Shown here: one piece after another, positions 1 through 5,526 of the stretch
Layout: every line of letters begins with the position of its first letter
Position numbering within the stretch: the stretch's first letter is position 1
DNA from: Brooklawnia sp937867175
GTDB lineage: Bacteria; Actinomycetota; Actinomycetes; Propionibacteriales; Propionibacteriaceae
Direction of reading: 5' to 3'
NCBI GenBank assembly: GCA_036821905.1
Contig: DAISIR010000035.1
Coordinates: 1 to 12,681 of the forward strand
DNA: 12,681 nt
Position numbers and translations under genes: made by a program
Notes under the pieces: model-generated
What the model was told of the DNA's origin: nothing
Database searches by the model: none
Seen by the model: only the letters and a program-made list of their open reading frames with translations

Positions 1-127
1 TCGGGTCCATGACCTTGGCCTGGTGGCCCGCCCGGGCCGAGCCCGGGGCGTCCGGCGGCCCGATGCCGACCGATACCGGGATGGCAACGGGAGGCAACCA
101 CTTTTCGCCCAGCGGAGTCGACCAACG

Positions 128-142
128 TAGGCTCGGTTCATG
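128..142 (+). promoter_or_regulatory. Putative leaderless -10 promoter element
   Basis: TAGGCT at 128-133 fits the actinobacterial TANNNT -10 pattern. Six bases (134-139) separate it from the ATG at 140, so transcription would start at or next to the A of the start codon. There is no Shine-Dalgarno sequence before this ATG, which agrees with a leaderless mRNA. No convincing -35 hexamer is visible. The same TAGGCT-N6-ATG arrangement recurs at 11203-11217. Transcription start is inferred, not observed. Confidence 0.55.
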
Positions 143-1171
143 GTGCAGCTGTCGGTCCTCGACCTCATCCCTGTGCGCCGTGGCCAGTCCAACGGACAGG
201 CGCTGGCGTCCTCGTTTGCGCTCGCGCAGGTCGCCGACCGGAGCAACTGCATCAGGTACTGGGTCGCCGAGCACCACAACACGGCCTCGGTCGCCTCGAC
301 CAATCCCCCGGTGCTGATCGCGATGCTGGCGTCCCGGACCGACCAAATCAGAGTCGGATCAGGCGGCGTGATGCTGCCGAACCATGCCCCGCTGGTGGTG
401 GCCGAGCAGTTCGCGCTGCTCGAGGCCGCCTTCCCGGGCCGCATCGACCTCGGCATCGGACGCGCCCCCGGCACCGACCCGGTGACCAGTTGGGCGCTGC
501 GCGGTGGGCGTCCCGATGAGACCCTGCGCGAATTCCCGTCGTGGGTGAACCAGGTGATCGCCTTGCTGGGCGACAACGGCCTGGGGGTCGACATCGATGG
601 ACGCCGCTTCGAAATCAAGGCCAGCCCGCAGCCGGTCAGCGCCCCGCCGGTCTGGCTGCTCGGCTCGTCCGGCTACTCGGCCGCGCTGGCCGGCGAGCTG
701 GGCCTGCCCTACGTCTTCGCGCACCACTTCTCGGGGCAGGGCGCCGACGAGGCGCTCCGGATCTACCGGCAGTCCTTCCAAGGCGAGGGACGCCCGAAAG
801 CCTTCGTCTCGGTGAACGTGGTGGTGGCCAAGGACGCCGGCACGGCGCGCCAGCTCTCGTTGCCCTACCAGCACGCCATGGCGCAGCTGCGACTAGGACG
901 CCCGATCGAGTTGATGACCGTTGAGCAGGCAGAACGCGCTCCGCAGCCGCTGCCGGCCGAGGCATGGCAGGCGATCACCGAACCATGGCTGATCGGCGAA
1001 CCGCACCAGGTCGCAGAGTCGATCTTCGAACTCACCGACCGCTTCGACGTGGACGAGGTGATGATCCACCCGGTCGCGGGCGCGTTCGACGCCGACCCGA
1101 TGGACCGGTACCCGGCCCGCGAGTTCGCGGTTCGGGAGCTGGCGGCCCGGCTGGTCGAGTACTTGGTTTAG
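140..1171 (+). CDS. LLM-class (luciferase-like) flavin-dependent oxidoreductase
   Basis: The 343-residue protein is of usual length for bacterial luciferase-like monooxygenases, which use reduced flavin (FMN, or F420 in some actinobacterial members) on a TIM-barrel fold. Visible hallmarks are the N-terminal LSVLDL strand followed by P11, the RYWVAEHHN segment (39-47), and the stretch GSGGVMLPNH (73-82), with VAEQF then LLEAAFPGRIDLGIGRAPG close behind. This layout is typical of the 'group 1' or MsnO8-like family found widely in actinobacteria. The substrate cannot be read from sequence. The ATG at 140 is chosen because the family motif LSVLDL begins at residue 4 and a -10 box lies 6 nt upstream. 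The gene appears monocistronic: a hairpin follows the stop and the next gene is convergent. A role in F420- or FMN-linked oxidation is inference from family only. Confidence 0.9.
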   Translation: MVQLSVLDLIPVRRGQSNGQALASSFALAQVADRSNCIRYWVAEHHNTASVASTNPPVLIAMLASRTDQIRVGSGGVMLPNHAPLVVAEQFALLEAAFPGRIDLGIGRAPGTDPVTSWALRGGRPDETLREFPSWVNQVIALLGDNGLGVDIDGRRFEIKASPQPVSAPPVWLLGSSGYSAALAGELGLPYVFAHHFSGQGADEALRIYRQSFQGEGRPKAFVSVNVVVAKDAGTARQLSLPYQHAMAQLRLGRPIELMTVEQAERAPQPLPAEAWQAITEPWLIGEPHQVAESIFELTDRFDVDEVMIHPVAGAFDADPMDRYPAREFAVRELAARLVEYLV

Positions 1172-1179
1172 AACCCCGC

Positions 1180-1203
1180 CGTCCGCGAAGAAGTCGCGGG
1201 ACG
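1180..1203 (+). terminator. Hairpin after the luciferase-like gene
   Basis: CGTCCGCGA (1180-1188) pairs with TCGC plus GGACG (1194-1203) around a 5-nt loop, with one bulged G at 1198. It starts 8 nt after the stop codon at 1171. No T-tract follows, so it would be a U-less terminator of the kind proposed for actinobacteria, or simply a 3'-end stabiliser. Confidence 0.4.
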
Positions 1204-1314
1204 ATCCGCCCGGGCCTTGTCGTCGCCCTCCCTGGGCGCGATCAGTCCCTGAGGACGGTAGGGACACGGGTTCGACGTCCAGAGCGAGGACGATGGGTCG
1301 GTGAACCGCGCGTA

Positions 1315-1357
1315 GTGGGTGCAGAAATGGTGCGTCTGCGGCACGTTCCGCACCCAC
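1315..1357 (-). repeat. Intergenic hairpin repeat, copy A (3' of the baeRF-type gene)
   Basis: A perfect 8-bp inverted repeat, GTGGGTGC (1315-1322) and GCACCCAC (1350-1357), encloses 27 nt that can also pair internally (GTGC 1330-1333 with GCAC 1341-1344; GAA with TTC). Bases 1316-1340 are identical to 2563-2587 in copy B. On the - strand the hairpin begins 16 nt after the stop of the baeRF-type gene, and it also lies in the convergent gap with the luciferase-like gene. It may act as a bidirectional terminator or be a dispersed extragenic palindrome. No U-tract follows on either strand. Confidence 0.75.
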
Positions 1358-1373
1358 AAGCTGCTGGGCAGGC

Positions 1374-2474
1374 CTAGTAGCGCAGGATCGCCACCATCGA
1401 CAAGCCGTCCGGCACCCGGTCGGCCTCCACCACCAGCACCCGACCCCCCATCTGCAGCGTCCGCAGTGCCAGCTCGTCGGACAGCGGGCCTCCGTCCGCG
1501 TCGAACGCGACCGCGCCGGCGTCATCGATCCCGCCGTACTGCTTGGCGTCCCGATCGAGGATCAACATGTCGACGCCGCCCCGAGTCACGAACTTGGCGA
1601 TGTTGGCGAGATCGGTGGCCACCCGGCCTGCCGAACGCCGATCACTCACCAACTGCGCCAAGCGGGCGTCCTGCGCTGCCTGTACCTGACCGAGGACCGG
1701 CACGACTGCCTCGGCGACTTCGGTGACGCTCAGCCGCTCGGCGTTGGCGTCCAGCCCCTCGTCCACCAGGTAGGGAGATTGGCAGACACTACGGAAGATG
1801 GCGGCGATCGGCTGCGGGGCAACCAGGATCAGCGGGCGCTCATCGGCGCGCAGCACAGGCCGCAGCGCTGTGTCGACGGCCCGCGAGTATTTCCGGAGCG
1901 CCGAACGTTCCTGCGCCGAGACGTTGCGTCCGATGAAGGTGCGATCACCGGTGGTGGTCTTGCCGGCGAAGTCGGCAGCGCTGGTCGGCAGCCCCGGAAC
2001 GGGGACCTCCTGCGGAGGCAGATCAGAAGCCACGTCGACCAACCTCACCGCACCTTCGGACAGGCACAGCACATGGGCGTCCACCGTTTCGGACGCCGCC
2101 GCGACCAGCGGGAGAATGTGCGCGCGATCATCCACGAAGACCGACTCTGTCGGCGCATGCGGCAAACGGAAGGTCCACTGCTTGGTCGGGGTCGTGATGA
2201 CGCCGAGCCCCCACGCCTGATTCGCCCAGAAATTGGGGTCTTCACCGAGTTCGGCAAGCTGGTCTGCGACCGCGGCAACGTCATCGCGCGAGTGGGCGGT
2301 ATTCGCACGCAGTTGTATGAGCGCAGCGTCAACCAGGTTCCGGAAGGCGATGGTGCTTGCCCCGATGTGCGCGGTGATCGGGGTTGTCGGCATGAACAGT
2401 GACACGACACCGTAGCCACGCGTCTGCGCCAAGGCGCGGAGTTCATCTTGCGTCGGAATGTCCAAGTGCCACAT
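1374..2474 (-). CDS. baeRF-type protein (bacterial archaeo-eukaryotic release factor-like)
   Basis: This is a 366-residue acidic, soluble protein without signal peptide or membrane segment. The N-terminus (WHLDIPTQDEL, then VVSLFMPT) and the C-terminal block (GGVDMLILDRDA near 295; GGRVLVVEADRVPDG and final AILRY) fit the bacterial relatives of eRF1/aRF1, grouped as baeRF families. Those are predicted to act at the ribosome or on RNA, but function is mostly untested. The start at 2474 (MWHLDI) is preferred over an in-frame ATG at 2489: GAGGGG (2482-2487) lies 7 nt upstream of 2474, whereas 2489 has no ribosome binding site. It has its own intergenic region and appears monocistronic. The family assignment rests on recalled sequence pattern, so it could also be annotated simply as a conserved hypothetical protein. 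No catalytic residues are claimed. Confidence 0.7.
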   Translation of the reverse strand: MWHLDIPTQDELRALAQTRGYGVVSLFMPTTPITAHIGASTIAFRNLVDAALIQLRANTAHSRDDVAAVADQLAELGEDPNFWANQAWGLGVITTPTKQWTFRLPHAPTESVFVDDRAHILPLVAAASETVDAHVLCLSEGAVRLVDVASDLPPQEVPVPGLPTSAADFAGKTTTGDRTFIGRNVSAQERSALRKYSRAVDTALRPVLRADERPLILVAPQPIAAIFRSVCQSPYLVDEGLDANAERLSVTEVAEAVVPVLGQVQAAQDARLAQLVSDRRSAGRVATDLANIAKFVTRGGVDMLILDRDAKQYGGIDDAGAVAFDADGGPLSDELALRTLQMGGRVLVVEADRVPDGLSMVAILRY

Positions 2475-2512
2475 GTGACTGCCCCTCATTGGTCTGGTTT
2501 TCGACCATCATC

Positions 2513-2529
2513 GTGGCTCTGGGAGCCGC
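2513..2529. other. Small GC hairpin upstream of the baeRF-type gene
   Basis: GTGGCTC (2513-2519) pairs with GAGCCGC (2523-2529), including one G-U pair, around a 3-nt loop. It lies in the 2490-2560 spacer between hairpin copy B and the baeRF-type gene. It could be a second part of the upstream operon's terminator or part of the leader of the downstream gene. No clear promoter hexamers were found in this spacer. Confidence 0.3.
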
Positions 2530-2560
2530 AGCCATCACCCGACACGGGTGGATTGCGGTT

Positions 2561-2605
2561 AATGGGTGCAGAAATGGTGCGTCTGCGACGTTTCCGGCAC
2601 CCATT
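2561..2605 (-). repeat. Intergenic hairpin repeat, copy B (3' of the gntR-type gene)
   Basis: A perfect 9-bp inverted repeat, AATGGGTGC (2561-2569) and GCACCCATT (2597-2605), surrounds 27 nt. Inside, GAAA (2571-2574) can pair with TTTC (2591-2594), and CGTC (2580-2583) with GACG (2587-2590). It starts 28 nt after the stop codon of the GntR gene on the - strand, at the end of the dehydrogenase-aldolase-regulator operon. The loop length equals that of copies A and C. The outer base pairs differ from copy A but remain complementary, pointing to a selected structure. Confidence 0.75.
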
Positions 2606-2633
2606 CCCGCTGCGGCGTGTGGGGGTGCGCAAC

Positions 2634-3389
2634 CTAGTCGCGTGCTGGGGCGCTCGGCGGCAGCTCCACGGTGAACTGGGCGGTGATCTTGTACCGTTCC
2701 GGCACATAGCGGCTCTCGGTCCACTCCATCGGCAGACCCCTGGTGTCACGGATGAGACGCCGTTCCACCACCAGCGGGGATCCGCGCTTCACCGACAGCT
2801 GCTCCGAATCGACGGGCGTGGCCAATTCAGCGGTGACGACACTGGTGCCGCGCGCCGGGATCACCCCCTGAGCCACCAGCGCGGCGTGCAGTGAGCCGTT
2901 CTCCAGATCGGTGTCGAGGACGCCGACGCAGCGGAGCGGCAACGTGTTGTGATCCAAGACCAAGGGAACCCCGTCGGCCCGGCGGACGCGCCGGATCACC
3001 ACCACTTCGCTGCCGGCCGGCAGGCCGAGCTGCTCGGTCTGGGACTCGTCGCCGACCGCCACCCTCGCCTCCAGCACCGTCGATGTTGGTACCAACCCCT
3101 TTGCGGCCATCTCTGCGGTGAACCCGAGCAGGTTCGAAAGCTGCCGGTCGACCACCGGCGGGGCAACATAGGTTCCCCGCCCGGGCTCCCGGTAAACCAG
3201 CCCGTCCTCGACCAGCTGCTTGACCGCCGCCCTGGCCGTCATCCGGCTCACGCGGAACTCGGTGCACAGCTCCGCGTCGCTCGGCAGGGCGTCGTGCGGC
3301 TTCAGGCTGGCGACCCGGGCGCGAAGCTCCTGTTCTATGGCAACGTAGCGAGGCGTGAACCGGTCGCCGCGGCCCGGGATCGATGTCAC
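2634..3389 (-). CDS. GntR family transcriptional regulator with UTRA effector domain
   Basis: The 251-residue regulator has an N-terminal winged helix-turn-helix (about residues 12-78; core ALPSDAELCTEFRVSRMTAR, then VEDGLVYREPGRGTYV). A C-terminal UTRA ligand-binding domain follows (about 97-240, with GSEVVVIRRVRRADG and FTVELPP). This is the HutC/FarR branch of GntR repressors, which usually bind sugar phosphates, amino acid derivatives or related metabolites. It is the last gene of the dehydrogenase-aldolase operon, 13 nt after the aldolase stop. It probably represses that operon through the palindrome at 5507-5526, whose core GTCTAGAC matches the HutC-type consensus GTNTANAC. The start is GTG (3389) and no good Shine-Dalgarno precedes it, so the exact start is uncertain; translational coupling to the aldolase gene is likely. 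The effector is unknown; a pathway intermediate is the natural guess. Confidence 0.92.
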   Translation of the reverse strand: MTSIPGRGDRFTPRYVAIEQELRARVASLKPHDALPSDAELCTEFRVSRMTARAAVKQLVEDGLVYREPGRGTYVAPPVVDRQLSNLLGFTAEMAAKGLVPTSTVLEARVAVGDESQTEQLGLPAGSEVVVIRRVRRADGVPLVLDHNTLPLRCVGVLDTDLENGSLHAALVAQGVIPARGTSVVTAELATPVDSEQLSVKRGSPLVVERRLIRDTRGLPMEWTESRYVPERYKITAQFTVELPPSAPARD

Positions 3390-3402
3390 CTGGAAGACCC
3401 GC

Positions 3403-4266
3403 TCACCGGTTCAGTTGACCCTCGTAGAGGGCCTGAACCAGCTCATCAAGGTTCGCCTCGACTGCGCGTCCTACCACCACTGACACCGGGGCGAAGACGT
3501 AGGTTTCGGGGTGCTCGGCGAGGAACTGCTTGGCACCCTCCAGCGCGGCCTTGTCGGCGTAGGTGTAGTAGTTGATCTTTTGCACCCCGCGCACGATGCA
3601 CTCACGGTATTCCTTGGCGCTGAGCCCCGACCCTCCGTGCATGACGATGGGCACCCCGGTGCGCTCGCGCAGCACCGAGATGAGCTCGTAGTCGATCTTC
3701 GGCTCGGCCTTGTAGAGCCCGTGCACGGTGCCGAACGAGCAAGCCAGCGCCGTGACCCCGGTTGCGGCCACGAACTCGGCGGCGAGCTCGGGATCGGTGT
3801 ACAGGGCCGCGTCGCCCACCCCGGCGTCACTGTCCTCGCCGTCCTCGCGCCCGGGCATGACGCCCAGTTCTGCCTCGACGCCGTACCCGTACTCGTTGGC
3901 CAGCGCGACGACGTCCTTGGTCACTTTGAGGTTCTCTTCGTAGGGCAGCCGAGAACCGTCGAACATCGCGGAGTTGAAACCGACGTCGAAACCACGCTTG
4001 ACGAAGTCGTACGACTCGCCGTGGTCGACGTGGACGACCAGCGGAGCGGTTGAGCGCTTGGCCAGCTCAACCATGGCGGGCCCGATGTTCTCGATCGAGT
4101 TGACCGGTTCATGCACCTCGGCGTGCTGGAGGATCATCGGGATGTTGTACCGCTCGGCGACGTTGATGGTGGCTACCAACATCTCGAACGTCGGGGTGTT
4201 GATGGCCGCGATGCCGCAATTGTGCTGTTCGCCGAAATCGAGTGCTTCCTTGAGACCGATGAGCAT
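3403..4266 (-). CDS. Class II (Zn-dependent) ketose-bisphosphate aldolase, FbaA/GatY/KbaY-like
   Basis: The 287-residue length is typical for class II aldolases that split fructose- or tagatose-1,6-bisphosphate into dihydroxyacetone phosphate and an aldehyde in the cytoplasm. The catalytic Asp and first Zn ligand are in VVHVDHG (D81, H82). Further ligands are E132 (VEAELG), H182 (GTVHG) and H210 (MHGGSG). The GGSG loop (211-214) and N232 of the INYYT motif would hold the phosphate. INYYT departs from the usual NVxT seen in housekeeping aldolases, and the N-terminal INTPTFEM also differs from the common FNVNNLE form, so the true substrate may not be fructose bisphosphate. AGGAG (4272-4276) lies 5 nt before the ATG. 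It follows the dehydrogenase gene after a 69-nt gap and precedes the GntR gene. Pairing with a GatD-like dehydrogenase suggests polyol or ketose catabolism (inference). Confidence 0.9.
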   Translation of the reverse strand: MLIGLKEALDFGEQHNCGIAAINTPTFEMLVATINVAERYNIPMILQHAEVHEPVNSIENIGPAMVELAKRSTAPLVVHVDHGESYDFVKRGFDVGFNSAMFDGSRLPYEENLKVTKDVVALANEYGYGVEAELGVMPGREDGEDSDAGVGDAALYTDPELAAEFVAATGVTALACSFGTVHGLYKAEPKIDYELISVLRERTGVPIVMHGGSGLSAKEYRECIVRGVQKINYYTYADKAALEGAKQFLAEHPETYVFAPVSVVVGRAVEANLDELVQALYEGQLNR

Positions 4267-4335
4267 CTTCTCTCCTGTTCGGATTGTCTGGTTGAAGGCG
4301 GACTGGCGCCGAAGGCGGGGCCGGGTCTGGACGCG

Positions 4336-5373
4336 TCAGGGCACCACGGCGATCTTGATCCCCTCGCCGGAGGCGGAGAACTCGATGGCCTCAGCCGCCT
4401 GCTGCAGGGGGAAGGTGTGACTGACGATGGTCTCGGCCGCGATGAGGCGGTTCTCGATCAGCCGCAAGGCCTCCTCGGTCTGGCGGCGTTTGGCGTTGGC
4501 GGCCCCCACAAGCGTGATCTCGCCGTAGTGGATCGTGTTGGGATCGACGGCAGCGGTACTGCCTTTGGGGAAGCCGGCGAAGGCGCAGACGTAGCCGCCC
4601 TTCCGGACCAGGCCAATGGCCTGCGCGAGCAACTCGGGGCGTCCGATGGCGATGACGGCGACGTCGGCACCATGCCCGTTCGTGGCGTCCTTGACGACCG
4701 TCTCGAGGTCTTCGTTCCGGGAATCGACGGTGATGTCGGCACCCAGGCAGGACGCCGTCAACCGCCGGGTCTCGGACAGATCGGAGACGATGATCTGCGT
4801 GGCGCCGGCAAGGCGGCAGACGGTCATGTGCAGCAGACCGATGGGGCCTGCGCCGATGATGACCACCGTGTCGCCGAGCCCCGCCTTGTAGTTGTCAAGG
4901 CCGTTCAGCACGCAACTCAGTGGCTCGGACAGCGACAGCGCCGTCATCGGCGTGCCGGCCTTCGCCACCGAAAGGTACTTGCGGTCTACGGCACGCTTCG
5001 GGATGAGGCAGTACTCGGCCAGGCCGCCGTCGATGTTGTAGCCGAAGATATCGGTGTTTTCGCAAAGCTGCTCCATGTCGCGCAGGCAGTAGAAGCACGT
5101 TCCGCAACTGACCGCGGGTGTCACAACGGCTGCGTCGCCCACCCGGTAGCCGGCCACACCCTTGCCGAGCGCCGCGATCGTCCCGGCGATCTCGTGACCC
5201 AGGACGACGCCGGGACGCACGCCGGCAGTCTTCTCGCCCCGAAGGATTCGCAGATCGGTTCCGCAGACGGTGTTGGCGCCAACCTTCAGGAGAATCTCAC
5301 CCTCCCCCGGCTCCGGCGTGCCGATCTCGGTGATGTCCAGTTGCTTTGGTCCTCGGAGAACCGCTGCAAGCAT
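4336..5373 (-). CDS. Zn-dependent medium-chain alcohol/polyol dehydrogenase (sorbitol/threonine/galactitol-phosphate type)
   Basis: This 345-residue medium-chain dehydrogenase has all expected metal sites. Catalytic Zn ligands are C37 (VCGTD), H60-E61 (GHE) and E150 (LSEPLSC). Structural Zn cysteines are C90, C93, C96 and C104. The Rossmann motif GAGPIG (174-179) and D198 at the end of the second strand indicate NAD+ preference (inference). The family oxidises secondary alcohols such as sorbitol, threonine or galactitol-1-phosphate, and the aldolase next door favours a sugar or polyol. The frame is open upstream to 5499, but the start at 5373 is chosen because AAAGGAG (5381-5387) sits 7 nt before it and the family's N-terminus begins here (MLAAVLRG). 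It is the first gene of the operon with the aldolase and GntR genes, behind the operator at 5507-5526. Confidence 0.92.
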   Translation of the reverse strand: MLAAVLRGPKQLDITEIGTPEPGEGEILLKVGANTVCGTDLRILRGEKTAGVRPGVVLGHEIAGTIAALGKGVAGYRVGDAAVVTPAVSCGTCFYCLRDMEQLCENTDIFGYNIDGGLAEYCLIPKRAVDRKYLSVAKAGTPMTALSLSEPLSCVLNGLDNYKAGLGDTVVIIGAGPIGLLHMTVCRLAGATQIIVSDLSETRRLTASCLGADITVDSRNEDLETVVKDATNGHGADVAVIAIGRPELLAQAIGLVRKGGYVCAFAGFPKGSTAAVDPNTIHYGEITLVGAANAKRRQTEEALRLIENRLIAAETIVSHTFPLQQAAEAIEFSASGEGIKIAVVP

Positions 5374-5487
5374 TGTGATGCTCCTTTCGGGAGGGGCCGC
5401 GATGTCTGCCGGCTGGAGTCGTGCGACCAATCGTAGTTGCGATGAAGATCCCCATCGAGTGTCATCGACAGCAACGACGTCACAGTC

Positions 5488-5517
5488 AGAGTAGACCAAA
5501 ATCGGGCTAGATGTCTA
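5488..5517 (-). promoter_or_regulatory. Putative promoter of the dehydrogenase-aldolase-gntR operon
   Basis: On the - strand, TAGACA (5512-5517; 5 of 6 to TTGACA) is followed after 18 nt by TACTCT (5488-5493; TANNNT). Transcription would start near 5481, giving a leader of about 110 nt before the ATG at 5373. The -35 box lies inside the palindrome at 5507-5526. A weaker alternative -10 (TACGAT on the - strand, near 5433-5438) lacks a matching -35. Confidence 0.45.
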
Positions 5518-5526
5518 GACAGCTAG
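5507..5526. promoter_or_regulatory. Putative GntR/HutC-type operator palindrome
   Basis: CTAGATGTCTAGACAGCTAG is palindromic at 18 of 20 positions. Its core GTCTAGAC (5513-5520) matches GTNTANAC, the known consensus for the HutC subfamily of GntR regulators. It abuts the stop codon of the MFS gene (5527-5529) and overlaps the likely -35 box of the dehydrogenase operon. That operon ends with a UTRA-type GntR gene, which suggests negative autoregulation (inference). A related half-site (GTAGACC, 5491-5497) lies just downstream. Confidence 0.7.

Noticed and set aside
1..97. Open - strand frame running to the left window edge (possible start of a divergent gene, TTG at 97)
   Set aside because: Third positions are strongly G/C, but there is no ATG or GTG in frame, no ribosome binding site, no -10 box at a suitable distance and only 32 codons are visible. 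It may be real but cannot be supported here.
9..317. + strand 102-codon frame overlapping the start of the luciferase-like gene
   Set aside because: It overlaps a well-supported gene in another frame, is rich in Arg/Ser/Pro as expected of a shifted GC-rich frame, and has no family features.
1168..1359. - strand 63-codon frame in the convergent gap between the luciferase-like and baeRF-type genes
   Set aside because: Its first part is the hairpin repeat itself, it has no ribosome binding site, and its composition gives no recognisable protein. Moderate GC3 alone is not enough.
1315..2605. Hairpin copies A and B flanking the baeRF-type gene as ends of a mobile element
   Set aside because: The copies are in direct orientation and a third copy lies 5 kb away next to an unrelated gene. 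No transposase or target-site duplication is seen, so a dispersed 3'-end element fits better.
4111..5436. 441-codon + strand frame across the aldolase and dehydrogenase genes
   Set aside because: It is a mirror frame of two genes with intact catalytic motifs on the - strand. The long length is a by-product of high GC content.
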